Shown: piece after piece, positions 1-8,769 of the stretch
Layout of the letters: each line of letters begins with the position of its first letter
How positions within the stretch are numbered: position 1 is the stretch's first letter
Origin: Bacteroidota bacterium
GTDB taxonomy: Bacteria; Bacteroidota; Bacteroidia; Bacteroidales; F082
Assembly: GCA_020444415.1 (NCBI GenBank)
Contig: JAHLLA010000019.1
Coordinates: forward strand, 1 to 35,288
Length of the DNA stretch: 35,288 bases
Reading direction: 5' to 3'
The notes under the pieces: generated by a model
Databases searched by the model: none
What the model was told of the DNA's origin: nothing
Seen by the model: only the letters and a program-made list of their open reading frames with translations
Position numbers and translations under genes: made by a program

Positions 1-41
1 ATCTTTATTTACATCCTCGTAAAAGACGAGGACGATTGGAG
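1..41 (+). repeat. REP-like palindromic element, copy 1 (left part cut by window edge)
   Basis: A hairpin with arms at 14-20 and 26-32 (TCCTCGT / ACGAGGA, loop AAAAG) is followed by GACGATTGGAG. The same arrangement recurs at about 2347-2416 and 4873-4950, where a first palindrome built on CCGCAT/ATGCGG comes before it. Here only the right half is in the window; the bases from position 1 align with the TTTATTT spacer of the other copies. Confidence 0.7.
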
Positions 42-123
42 TTTATTCGGTACTTTTATGACGGATAAAAGAAATTGTAGCCAATTTAACGAAACAACAA
101 AGTCGAACTAAAAATGATTTGGC

Positions 124-921
124 ATGAAAATAAAACCGATATTTTTGATTTTAATAATTGTAGCTCTTTGGTCTTGTGATGTTAATAATAATCAAGATAA
201 AAAGACAGCAACAGAGCCTGGGAATAGTATTATTGGGAAATGGGTAAAAATTGGGCAAACTGGGCCAATTGGCTTTGATTTCAAAGAAAACGGATTGATT
301 GAGGCTGATTTTGGCAACGACCAAACAATTGACGTAGTTACAAAATATGAATTATCGGGTGATACTATCAAGTTTATCGATAAAGATGGTAAAATGTGTC
401 AAGGTGCTGGCAAATATAAAATGTATCAAACTGAGTATTATTTATCATTTGACCTAATTGACGATGATTGTGGTGGACGAATAAAGACAACAATGGGTTT
501 TTGGACGAAACCTAATTTCAAAGAGTTAATCAAAAAACTTGATGATGAAATAGCCAAAACGACTAACCCAGAATTGCACCTTAATAGAGCGAGAATATTT
601 ATGGCTACAGGTATGGTTGATAAAGCAAGAGAAGATTTTGACAACTTTTTATTGACAGATACATTAAATGCTATAGTTTATATAAATAGAGCAGGAACAA
701 GATTTCCCAATGATTTAATCGGAGTTGTTTCTGACTGTAATAAAGCAATATCTATAGAACCTGAAAATAAGAATGCCTATTTCCTGCGTGGATTAGCTCG
801 ATACGAATTGGGAGAAAAAGAACAAGGATGTGAAGACTTTAATAGGGCCATTGAATTAGGTTTTTCCATTCTGAGAATCGCAGAACATGAGAAATGTATT
901 GATTATTGGGAAACAAAATAA
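124..921 (+). CDS. TPR-repeat lipoprotein, function unknown
   Basis: This 265-residue protein begins with a short hydrophobic leader ending in a lipobox-like LWSC, so Cys18 is the likely lipid anchor and the mature protein would sit in the periplasm or outer membrane. Residues about 35-130 form a small domain that I do not recognise; it has the look of a lipocalin-like beta domain (GKWVKIG start). Residues 148-248 hold about three tetratricopeptide-like units, the clearest being the last one (NAYFLRGLARYELGEKEQG). TPRs bind partner proteins, so a scaffolding role is possible, but no partner is evident. The coding sequence is visibly richer in A+T than the hydrogenase region. It lies between two REP-like elements together with the next gene. 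Confidence 0.8.
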   Translation: MKIKPIFLILIIVALWSCDVNNNQDKKTATEPGNSIIGKWVKIGQTGPIGFDFKENGLIEADFGNDQTIDVVTKYELSGDTIKFIDKDGKMCQGAGKYKMYQTEYYLSFDLIDDDCGGRIKTTMGFWTKPNFKELIKKLDDEIAKTTNPELHLNRARIFMATGMVDKAREDFDNFLLTDTLNAIVYINRAGTRFPNDLIGVVSDCNKAISIEPENKNAYFLRGLARYELGEKEQGCEDFNRAIELGFSILRIAEHEKCIDYWETK

Positions 922-1114
922 TTAAAACCGGCTACAACAAAAGCTGCACGAAATGCGGGATTCATCATAAATTTAAAGATTATGACAGTAATAAAATATA
1001 GCATTATAATGAAAGTAAAATGATTCGGAAGCCCTCAATACGAATAGCTAAACCGTTATGTAAAATTATAAAAATCGTCTTCGAATGACAATAATATAAT
1101 TCAAGGGTAAGCAT

Positions 1115-2299
1115 ATGAAAAATACGCTTTTAATCATATTAACCATTTCAGTTGCTTCTTTTCATAATTCTTCAGTGAATATTGAAGATTATTCAAACAA
1201 AGAAGTAATACTTGATACAGTCCATTCTAATTTACCAATTCTACATTTGAATGGCACTCCCTATGAAAATGGATTTCAACATGGGCTGATTATGAAAAAT
1301 AGGATTATTGAGCTTGTTGGACTATGGAAAAGCGACATTGAAAATAATTATGAAATACCGGCAGATGAATTTATTAAAAATTTTCTCGATTCTACAGATT
1401 ATACCCTAGCAATTCAAAAATGGACTCCGGATTTATTAGATGAAATTAAAGGAATTAGTGCTGGTTCCGGAATTGATTTCAAAACCATATTTGCATTTCA
1501 ACTTATAGATGAGATGAGGACAAATGCTAGACTGATTAATACTCCACATCATTGTACGTCTGTTGGTATAAACAACTATAAAAAAGAAGGCGGTTCAAAT
1601 TATATCGCTCAAAATATTGACATTACATCATTTTACCACGGATTTGAGGTTCTGTTAGATATTAAGGATAAAGATTCACACTCAAGGAAATTAGTTACAA
1701 CTTTTGTAGGATATATTGGAGCAAATGGATTAAATAAACAAATTGGTATCACAGTGAATTCCTTGTATGACTTAAAAAGTTCGCTGAATGGACTGCCTGT
1801 TTGCTGCATAGTTAGAGGTGTTTTAGAAAAAAACACGTTTGAAGAAGCAGTGAATTTTATTAAGACTATTAAACATGCCACAGGCCAGAATTATATTATT
1901 GGTTCAAGACGGGAAATAATATCGCTGGAATGTGCTTCAGACTTGGTCACTGAATATTGGCCTGATACAACTCATTACTATACCTATCATGCTAACAACG
2001 CCTTGATAAATAAATCATATCACCCTTCATATATTGAATATGTGAAGTCAGTTTTTAATACAACTCCTGAATCTATAAGTTTTGGAGACCCTCGGTTAAA
2101 GTTAATGGAGAATAGAATATTAAATAATCAATCAATTGATTTGTCGATTATTAAGAGTGTGCTTGCTGAAAATCCTGTCTGTAATAATAATACCTGGGTT
2201 TCAACATTAATGGAATTTAGAAATAATTACAGTGAACTAAGAATTAAACCAAAAAACTCTGAATCAAATGAATATTTTGTATTTAGAATAGTAAAATAA
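1115..2299 (+). CDS. C45-family (acyl-CoA:6-APA acyltransferase-like) Ntn hydrolase
   Basis: The 394-residue product has a short hydrophobic N-terminus (residues 3-16) that could be an export signal. Residues 48-60 (TPYENGFQHGLIM) match the conserved opening of the C45 peptidase / penicillin acyltransferase family. Cys147 in HHCTS fits the N-terminal nucleophile that is exposed by self-cleavage in Ntn hydrolases, and the later AQNID (165-169) fits the family's oxyanion region. Such enzymes cleave or form amide bonds on small acylated substrates; the substrate cannot be told here. Its A+T-rich composition resembles the preceding lipoprotein rather than the genes after 2.4 kb. The gap of 193 bp to the upstream gene makes a shared transcript uncertain. 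Confidence 0.75.
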   Translation: MKNTLLIILTISVASFHNSSVNIEDYSNKEVILDTVHSNLPILHLNGTPYENGFQHGLIMKNRIIELVGLWKSDIENNYEIPADEFIKNFLDSTDYTLAIQKWTPDLLDEIKGISAGSGIDFKTIFAFQLIDEMRTNARLINTPHHCTSVGINNYKKEGGSNYIAQNIDITSFYHGFEVLLDIKDKDSHSRKLVTTFVGYIGANGLNKQIGITVNSLYDLKSSLNGLPVCCIVRGVLEKNTFEEAVNFIKTIKHATGQNYIIGSRREIISLECASDLVTEYWPDTTHYYTYHANNALINKSYHPSYIEYVKSVFNTTPESISFGDPRLKLMENRILNNQSIDLSIIKSVLAENPVCNNNTWVSTLMEFRNNYSELRIKPKNSESNEYFVFRIVK

Positions 2300-2346
2300 C
2301 TTTGCAAAATCGAATAGATGGCTGACGGTTAAATAAGCGCCATTGC

Positions 2347-2417
2347 ACCCCACCCGTCCGCATTTGCAATACGGATGTTTATTTGCATCCTAATTAAAGA
2401 CGAGGACGATTGGAGGA
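2347..2417 (+). repeat. REP-like palindromic element, copy 2
   Basis: First palindrome: TCCGCAT at 2357-2363 against ATACGGA at 2369-2375 with one mismatch and a TTGCA loop. Second half: GCATCC, then a degenerate left arm, then the intact GACGAGGACGATTGGAGG (2399-2416). It has the same order and orientation as the other two copies. It sits in the convergent spacer between the C45 hydrolase and the FAD oxidase. Confidence 0.7.
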
Positions 2418-2455
2418 GCGTTTATCGGCCTATGGAATAGAAATTAAAAACAAGC

Positions 2456-4030
2456 TCAAACAATATCAATATTTCGGTTATAGCCAGCCAGGTTTAAACG
2501 TCTCAAAAAGTCATTTGAAAACATTTCGGCCATTTCGTAGGTAAGCAACCTGCTTCGTTGTTTCACCCATTCATCATCCATAAACTGGTACATTGTATCA
2601 ATTAGTCCCGGGTATTCCCAACATGCATTTTTTCCCCAATGCAGGGTAAATTCAATATTATTATTAACAAATGCTTTAACAATTTCTTCTTCAACAGTCT
2701 TTTGCGGCCATAGATTTCCTGAGGCTTCCCACTGTATGCCATCCATATGAATGATGGCGGTAATGGGAAATTTGGTAAAACCCAGTGTGGCTTTAGATTG
2801 CCGGACTAATTTAATAGCACTGAGGCCTGGAGCTTTGTAGGTTTTAAAAATATTCAGGAACACGTCCATGGCCCTAATTAATTGTCTATTGTCGACACCG
2901 ATAGCCCATGAAAAAGAAGGCTGAATAAAATCAACGGAATGAAATATGTCGCCCAATGTGCCCGTTACAGGTTTTTTTTCTTTCTTCGGATTAGGCATAG
3001 CCGAACCCTGCAATAGTTTTGTCAAGAGTTTTATAACTTTTCCTTCACTTTTATCCAATGCCCACTGCATCAAGCGGAAAATATCGGGATGAAGCTGACT
3101 TTCTATTTCAAATACGGGAGGATTAACTTTTTTATAAGGGATTTTATATATAACCTCGGCTACCGACCGTTTGGTATATTGATTGACATACGTTTTAAAG
3201 TGATAAGGCCTGATGGGGACATTGTTATCATCTAATTCTTTATCAATTTTGAATTTTGAATTGCTAAAGTCAAGATTCTGCATCAAGTCCAGGGCAACAT
3301 CATACTCTATTTCACGCACGTATCGCTTTAATGAAAAAATATCCTCCACTTCTAGGATTACTGCCGCAATAAAACCGAATGAACCCAGGCCAACTATGGC
3401 AGCATTGAAAATGTCATCGTCGCGTATGATCCTGCTGTTAAGAAGTTGCGCAAATTGATCAGATAAAACCGATTCAGATGCACGTTCCAAATAAACCAGG
3501 TCCGTAGGTTTAGGACCAATAACCAAGTGCAATCCTTTTACATAGTCTGAAATGCATTGGTAATCGAAGGCACCTCCATGCACGCCCGTTGAAATGGCTC
3601 CGGCTATTGTTTGCCCATTGCTACCACCGCTTACTTTCAGCGATTTATTGTGCTTCTCAAGATAAGCCGATAGTTGGTTAACTGTTGCGCCACATTGCGC
3701 AAATACCAGGTTATCATGCGATATAACCGCATCCTGATGTAGCAGTTGAGGATCGATCTGAAGCCGCATATCCAAATCAGTATTGCTATGCAACCTGCCC
3801 CCATTAAATGCTACATCATTCAATGACCACAAGGAACCAAATGCCCTGAATCGTTTTCCGTCCGACTGGCATTCTGCCAGCAATTTCTGAATTTCTGCAG
3901 TGCTTTCATTATGCATTTCAAGGTCTTTGTTTCCAATTTGCACTGCCCTGTATAATAGATCAACCTTAAAAGGCCCCGTTTGGTGCCAGGTACTGAATTC
4001 ATTTGTTTTAATTCTTTCGGTCTTAATCAT
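2456..4030 (-). CDS. FAD-binding (VAO/PCMH-type) oxidase, sugar-lactone or sterol oxidase-like
   Basis: The 524-residue protein shows the N-terminal PCMH-type FAD-binding domain: RAFGSLWS at residues 62-69 and the strongly conserved stretch SGGSNGQTIAGAISTG near 134-149 followed by VHGG. This pattern is that of the D-arabinono-1,4-lactone oxidase / L-gulonolactone oxidase / FAD-linked sterol oxidase group, which oxidise an alcohol with O2 or another acceptor. In many relatives the first motif reads GSGHS, whose His carries the flavin covalently; here the position is Trp68, so the FAD is probably held non-covalently. No signal peptide is visible, suggesting a cytoplasmic enzyme. It precedes nothing downstream on its strand except the repeat; a short lipoprotein gene lies 46 bp upstream in the same direction. 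Confidence 0.75.
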   Translation of the reverse strand: MIKTERIKTNEFSTWHQTGPFKVDLLYRAVQIGNKDLEMHNESTAEIQKLLAECQSDGKRFRAFGSLWSLNDVAFNGGRLHSNTDLDMRLQIDPQLLHQDAVISHDNLVFAQCGATVNQLSAYLEKHNKSLKVSGGSNGQTIAGAISTGVHGGAFDYQCISDYVKGLHLVIGPKPTDLVYLERASESVLSDQFAQLLNSRIIRDDDIFNAAIVGLGSFGFIAAVILEVEDIFSLKRYVREIEYDVALDLMQNLDFSNSKFKIDKELDDNNVPIRPYHFKTYVNQYTKRSVAEVIYKIPYKKVNPPVFEIESQLHPDIFRLMQWALDKSEGKVIKLLTKLLQGSAMPNPKKEKKPVTGTLGDIFHSVDFIQPSFSWAIGVDNRQLIRAMDVFLNIFKTYKAPGLSAIKLVRQSKATLGFTKFPITAIIHMDGIQWEASGNLWPQKTVEEEIVKAFVNNNIEFTLHWGKNACWEYPGLIDTMYQFMDDEWVKQRSRLLTYEMAEMFSNDFLRRLNLAGYNRNIDIV

Positions 4031-4076
4031 AACACTGAACTGGTAATTGATAAGTAAATCTCATTTGATTCTGGAA

Positions 4077-4649
4077 TCAGTCTTCTGCACAAACAACAAA
4101 TACATTTTTTAAAGACTGCTTTTCCTCGTTTTTTAGGATGTTCTGATAATAAAATTGATATTCAATGGCATGAAACCCATGAAAACATTCGTCAATTTTA
4201 TAATTGTGGGTCGCTGCCCACACCATATCAATAGTATCATCCATACATACATACCGTAGCTTTAGATGCAGGTATTTCCCATGCTTTACTATTTGAGAAG
4301 CATCGTGAACGACTATTGCCAGGGCCTGGTTTCTGCATGCGCTGGCTCCTATAATCACGCTGCCAAATTCATTGATAACAGATATTTTAACCGTTGTGTC
4401 AATCGTATGGACATTGTAATGATTTAAGGTATCCATCCATTTATTTTTGTTCTCATCGCTCATCACAACAACAGAGGCCGGGACACGCAAATTCTTTTTA
4501 TTATAATATCCGGGCAATTCGTTTAATGGGTTTTGTTCAGGCTGCACATCTGACGTGACAATTAGGGAATAAACCCCTGACCTGCTACAGCTTGCCAGTA
4601 TAAATAAAATTAAAACCAGGAAAAAAACTCGCCCATAATTTAGTTTCAT
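4077..4649 (-). CDS. Small lipoprotein of unknown function
   Basis: The 190-residue product starts with a basic n-region, a hydrophobic core and LASC, so Cys21 is a convincing lipobox cysteine; the mature protein is probably attached to the outer or inner membrane. I do not recognise the rest. It contains several cysteines after the anchor (for example in SACRN, YVCMDD, DECFHG and VVCAED) that could form disulfides in the periplasm. The gene is 46 bp upstream of the FAD oxidase on the same strand, so the two may be cotranscribed, but nothing else links them. Confidence 0.7.
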   Translation of the reverse strand: MKLNYGRVFFLVLILFILASCSRSGVYSLIVTSDVQPEQNPLNELPGYYNKKNLRVPASVVVMSDENKNKWMDTLNHYNVHTIDTTVKISVINEFGSVIIGASACRNQALAIVVHDASQIVKHGKYLHLKLRYVCMDDTIDMVWAATHNYKIDECFHGFHAIEYQFYYQNILKNEEKQSLKNVFVVCAED

Positions 4650-4974
4650 AGCAAAAGTTTAAATAGTATTTTGATTTTTGTTTTCAAAAGCATTTAGGTG
4701 GAAAATGCGGCGGTTGATAATCCTTCAGCTTTTGTATTTTATTACTTTTCGACTAAATATATATATTCAAAAGCAGAATGGGATGAAATTAACAATACAT
4801 TAACAAAATTTTCCGACTTGGTTTTTTTTAAAAAATATAAAATGAAGACGTTTTGACATGTCGGGAATTTCTAATGCATCCCCCTCCACGTCCGCATTTG
4901 TAATGCGGATGTTTATATGCATCCTCGGCAAAGGCAAAGGTGATTGGAGGATAATTTTTTAAAATGTTTGTCAT
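4650..4974. other. AT-rich intergenic region holding REP-like copy 3
   Basis: This 325-bp spacer between two minus-strand genes has no convincing reading frame. It carries A/T runs around 4740-4850 and the complete REP-like element at 4873-4950. The upstream region of the small lipoprotein gene must lie in its left part, but no clear TAnnTTTG box is seen there. Confidence 0.6.
4873..4951 (+). repeat. REP-like palindromic element, copy 3 (most complete)
   Basis: The first palindrome is perfect: TCCGCAT at 4891-4897 pairs with ATGCGGA-type bases at 4902-4909 across a short loop. It is followed by GTTTATATGCATCCTC and a diverged second half ending GATTGGAGG. The outer ends CCTCCA (4883-4888) and TGGAGG (4945-4950) are exact inverted repeats, so the whole unit can fold on itself. 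Orientation equals copies 1 and 2. Confidence 0.75.
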
Positions 4975-6099
4975 TTAATGCTTGCCTGTATTTTCAACAA
5001 ACTGCTTCGGTGTCATACCTGTATGAGTTTTGAAAGCCGCATAAAAAGTGGATTTGGACTTGAATCCGGACTTTTCTGAAATAGCATCAATGGTCAACTT
5101 ATCAAACAGAGATGAACCCAAAATCACTTTTGACTCCTCTACCCTGAAGGTATTGACGAACTGGTTAAAGTTACTACCCGTTTTTTCATTGATCACCTGT
5201 GACAACTGTTTGGGCAGGATACCCAATTTACTGCTCACGTCTTCAATCGACAGTTTTGGGTTTAAATAGGGTTTTTCCTGGCTTTTTAAATACAGGTTCA
5301 GGGCTGCCAGCATATCATTTTTATCACTTTCAGATAGCCTGGAATTAGCATATTTTTCTTTTGCAACTTCATGCTCATCCATATTGCCGTACAATAAACT
5401 GGGAAAAAACAGAAAAGCAATTGAAGTCATAAAAACGAATATGGTAATCATATTTATTGCTAAATGGTAAGGTTCTATGGTGGAAGCTGAATTCCACAAA
5501 ATTTCAGTTGTCATTCCAATAATTATCAGAAATTGTCCTGACAGGTAAATCCAAAACCATTTAACCAGCGAATCCATGTACTTTGTACGGATATTCTTTC
5601 CGGGTTTGTACTTAAAAAATATGTAAAACTGAACGAATAAATACACTGCTGTATTAATATCCTTAAGCAAATAATGCCCTGGCATAACCACGGAACCGCT
5701 AGCCAGTAATTGATTTATAAGTTCAACTTTTTCGGATGTGGGACTAAAATAAAAAGGAAGGAATTCGATGAAGTTGATCAGGAAAGGTAAAAAGTTGATC
5801 AGGTATATTTTCTTAAATTTAAAATCAGGCTTAAAAGAAGACCAGGTGTAAAAAAGAGCCACAGGTGGAAAAAGATAATGAATAGGGCCTATGATTCTGA
5901 ACAAATGTGGAAACATAAGTATCTTTCCGGAATAGGTCAGCGCCCCTAAAATAATGGTTAAAGAAGCCATCAATAAATAAGATGAAAAGAAAACCTTAAT
6001 CACAGTCTTGCCCTTCAGGAATGTGAAGTAAACAATCGTCATGATAATCCCCAGGATTCCTACAAAATAACTGATCAGCTCTGAATAAGTATAGGTCAT
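4975..6099 (-). CDS. AraC-family transcription regulator with N-terminal membrane sensor domain
   Basis: The 374-residue protein has about seven hydrophobic membrane segments in residues 1-240 and an AraC-type double helix-turn-helix domain at about 281-374. The second HTH is clear (LTIDAISEKSGFKSKSTFYA followed by AFKTHTGMTPKQFVEN). Membrane-anchored AraC regulators of this architecture are common in Bacteroidota and are thought to sense a signal at the membrane and act on nearby promoters. The gene is divergent from the sulfatase across a 211-bp spacer, which makes that gene a candidate target; this is inference from position only. No operator was identified. Confidence 0.85.
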   Translation of the reverse strand: MTYTYSELISYFVGILGIIMTIVYFTFLKGKTVIKVFFSSYLLMASLTIILGALTYSGKILMFPHLFRIIGPIHYLFPPVALFYTWSSFKPDFKFKKIYLINFLPFLINFIEFLPFYFSPTSEKVELINQLLASGSVVMPGHYLLKDINTAVYLFVQFYIFFKYKPGKNIRTKYMDSLVKWFWIYLSGQFLIIIGMTTEILWNSASTIEPYHLAINMITIFVFMTSIAFLFFPSLLYGNMDEHEVAKEKYANSRLSESDKNDMLAALNLYLKSQEKPYLNPKLSIEDVSSKLGILPKQLSQVINEKTGSNFNQFVNTFRVEESKVILGSSLFDKLTIDAISEKSGFKSKSTFYAAFKTHTGMTPKQFVENTGKH

Positions 6100-6310
6100 T
6101 CTTTCAAAATAATAAATTCTTACTCCTGAATCAGGATTCCGAACAAAAATAAACGAATTAAATTAATTTGTAAGTAATTAATTAAGAGTGAGTTTTAAAG
6201 ATGTTAATAATAATTTCTTGTTTTCTGATCAAATTGGATATTGTGCTGTTTTGTAATGACTTATTATTGCTATCCTTAATCAACCTGAATTTCAATTAAA
6301 AACTAAAAAA

Positions 6311-7936
6311 ATGAAGAAAAATTTATTACTGTCATTAGTATTCTTTGTAATGGTCTTCTTTTCGTGGAGCACTGCGAATGCGCAGAAGAACACGAATGAA
6401 AAAAAGCCTAACATTATTATGATTATTTCCGATGATACGGGATATGGTGATCTGGGAATTTATGGAGGAGGTGAAGGACGAGGAATGCCCACACCTAATT
6501 TAGACAAAATAGGCAACGAAGGATTGCAATTCTGGTCCTTTTACGGTCAACCAAGCTGCACCCCAGGAAGAGCTGCCATGCAAACCGGCAGGATTCCCAA
6601 TCGTAGTGGTATGACAACTGTGGCTTTTCAAGGTCAGGGAGGTGGATTACCTGCCGCTGAATGGACTTTGGCTTCCGTATTGAAGCAGGCTGATTACAAT
6701 ACATACTTTTGTGGAAAATGGCATTTAGGAGAAGCCGATTATGCAATGCCAACAGCTCATGGATATGATAAAATGGAGAATGTGGTATTGTATCATTTGA
6801 ATGCATACACTTATGCATTAGAATCCTGGAATCCGGATATGTCGCCGGAAGTAAGAGCCTTCTTTAAAAAGTCAACCAAAGGTATTTTGGAAGGTGAAGC
6901 AGGTGGGGAAGTACGAGATACTGGCCCGGTGACCGATGAAAATTTAAGTGAATTGGATGTGAAAATGACGGCCAGCGCCATAAAAGAACTGGAGTCATTA
7001 AGCGCCAAAGACAATCCTTTTTTCATGAGTATCAATTTTGCAAAAAATCACCAACCCAATGTTCCGGCCAAAGCCTTTGAGGGTAAGTCACCTGCAAAAA
7101 GCAAATATGCAGATGCTGTAGTAGAATTGGACCATAATATTGGTCAAATCATGGATAAAATTCGAGAGTTAGGAATCGAAGAAAATACATTTGTAATTTA
7201 TACCGTAGACAATGGTGCTTGGCAGGATGTCCATCCTGATGCAGGTTATACACCATTTCGCGGAAGTAAAGGAAATGACCGTGAAGGAGGAAGTAGAGTT
7301 CCGGCATTAGCCTGGTGGCCAGGTCAGATCGAAGCGGGAAGCAAAAGTCATGACATTGTTGGTGGCTTGGACTTAATGGCAACTTTCGCTTCCTTGGCTG
7401 GTGTAGAACTTCCTACAAAGGACAGAGCGGGTGAACCAATGATATTTGACAGCTATGATATGTCTAATGTTCTTTTCAACGAGGGAGACCCCCTAAGAAA
7501 TGATTGGTTCTATTTTACAGAAATAGAATTAGCTCCAGGGGCAATAAGATCAGGTAAATTTAAAGCGGTTTATAATACTAGAGGAGACAATGGAGCTATG
7601 GCTGGTAGCGATATGCCTGGTCAGCAATTAGGATGGAGAGGCGCCGAAAAATATGTGGCGACTGTTCCTGCCGTATATGATTTATGGCAAGATCCACAAG
7701 AAAGATATGACCTGTTCATGAACAGTTTTACTGAAAAAACCTGGACTATGGTTATCTTCACATTGGCACAGCAAAAATTGATGCAGACATATGTAGATTA
7801 TCCCCCCAGACCTCTTCAAAGTGAATCATATAGTGGCCCTATGTCAATTGCACGTTTCAGAACTATTGAACAAGCGAAAGAATTAATGAAGGAAAAAGGT
7901 ATTGTATTACCTGAACTAGAGCCTAAAAATCAATAA
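6311..7936 (+). CDS. Secreted sulfatase (arylsulfatase family, Cys-type)
   Basis: The 541-residue protein has a classical signal peptide (residues 1-24, probable cut after ANA). It then shows the type I sulfatase core: metal-binding ISDDTGYGDLG (Asp41, Asp42), the formylglycine motif CTPGR with Cys83 followed by AAMQTGR, the FCGKWHLG Lys/His pair, and DNG plus GSKGNDREGG in the metal/sulfate site. Cys83 must be converted to formylglycine by a sulfatase-modifying enzyme, and no such enzyme is encoded in this window. The family hydrolyses sulfate esters; the substrate cannot be read from sequence. It stands alone, divergent from an AraC-type regulator and ended by a strong terminator. Confidence 0.9.
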   Translation: MKKNLLLSLVFFVMVFFSWSTANAQKNTNEKKPNIIMIISDDTGYGDLGIYGGGEGRGMPTPNLDKIGNEGLQFWSFYGQPSCTPGRAAMQTGRIPNRSGMTTVAFQGQGGGLPAAEWTLASVLKQADYNTYFCGKWHLGEADYAMPTAHGYDKMENVVLYHLNAYTYALESWNPDMSPEVRAFFKKSTKGILEGEAGGEVRDTGPVTDENLSELDVKMTASAIKELESLSAKDNPFFMSINFAKNHQPNVPAKAFEGKSPAKSKYADAVVELDHNIGQIMDKIRELGIEENTFVIYTVDNGAWQDVHPDAGYTPFRGSKGNDREGGSRVPALAWWPGQIEAGSKSHDIVGGLDLMATFASLAGVELPTKDRAGEPMIFDSYDMSNVLFNEGDPLRNDWFYFTEIELAPGAIRSGKFKAVYNTRGDNGAMAGSDMPGQQLGWRGAEKYVATVPAVYDLWQDPQERYDLFMNSFTEKTWTMVIFTLAQQKLMQTYVDYPPRPLQSESYSGPMSIARFRTIEQAKELMKEKGIVLPELEPKNQ

Positions 7937-7953
7937 GCAAACTATCAACACAA

Positions 7954-8001
7954 TATAAAGGGCATTTGCCTGCCAGAGGGGGCAGGCAAATGCCCTTTAT
8001 A
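7954..8001. terminator. Bidirectional intrinsic terminator between sulfatase and truA
   Basis: A perfect 21-bp stem (7954-7974 against 7981-8001) encloses a six-base loop AGAGGG. The stem core is GGGCATTTGCC with TATAAA at its outer foot, giving A/T-rich flanks on both strands. It lies between two convergent genes, as expected for a terminator used from both sides. Confidence 0.9.
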
Positions 8002-8025
8002 CTTACCGATGAACCACACATTTAG

Positions 8026-8769
8026 CTAAAGCTGAAAATTATACGAAACCTTCTCCAAAAACAATCCTTCAGCGGGTACTGAGAAACCAGCATCTGAACG
8101 GTCTTTCGCTTCGATAATTCGCTTCATATCTTCCACACCCAATTTTCCGCTACCGATTTCAATCATGGTGCCCACAATGGCCCGTACCATATTCCTTAAA
8201 AAACGATCTGCCCGGATGGTAAAAATGAGCTCCTCCCCTTTCTTCTCCCAATTTGCATGATAAATGGTACACCGATTGGTTTTTGTCTGGGTATGTAATT
8301 TTGAAAAGCTGGTAAAATCAGAATAATCAAATAGTATTTTGGAAGCCGCGTTCATTTTTACGATATCAAGCGCTCCATGGTAATAAAAGGACTGTCCCGT
8401 TAAAAATGGATTTTTTCGTTGGCTTATACAGTATTTGTAGGTCCTGCTTTGGGCATCAAAGCGTGCATGAAAATCTGTTGGCACCTTAAATATTTCAAAA
8501 ATTACAATGTCTTCAGGGAGGAAACCATTCAGTTTGAAAGCCAAATTTTCCAGTTGATCCAATTCTTTTGAAATATCGAAATGGGCGTAAAATTCGCGGG
8601 CATGCACACCCGTATCCGTCCTACCACAGCCTACCAGGTTCACCGTTTCGCTCAGCATCAGCGAAATTTTGGTATTTAACTCTTCCTGAATCGTATGCGC
8701 ATTATCCTGGATCTGCCAGCCATGATAATGGGTGCCTTTATAAGCCAGCTTAATGAAGTACCTGTGCAT
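8026..8769 (-). CDS. truA: tRNA pseudouridine synthase A
   Basis: TruA converts uridines 38-40 of the tRNA anticodon stem-loop to pseudouridine. The sequence shows the family opening RYFIKLAYKGTHYHGWQIQ and the catalytic motif GCGRTDTGVHA with the active-site Asp, then the later RFLRNMVRAIVGTMIEIGSG motif. I chose the start at 8769 (MHRYF), giving 247 residues; an in-frame ATG at 8796 would add nine residues (VLLKKSTF) not expected for the family. The gene is monocistronic in appearance, convergent with the sulfatase through the shared terminator. Confidence 0.93.
   Translation of the reverse strand: MHRYFIKLAYKGTHYHGWQIQDNAHTIQEELNTKISLMLSETVNLVGCGRTDTGVHAREFYAHFDISKELDQLENLAFKLNGFLPEDIVIFEIFKVPTDFHARFDAQSRTYKYCISQRKNPFLTGQSFYYHGALDIVKMNAASKILFDYSDFTSFSKLHTQTKTNRCTIYHANWEKKGEELIFTIRADRFLRNMVRAIVGTMIEIGSGKLGVEDMKRIIEAKDRSDAGFSVPAEGLFLEKVSYNFQL

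Noticed and set aside
922-1114. Possible integron attC-like or cassette junction (GGCTACAAC near 930, CCGTTATGT near 1052)
   Set aside because: The two boxes do not form the complementary R and L pairs needed for an attC site, and no integrase is present.
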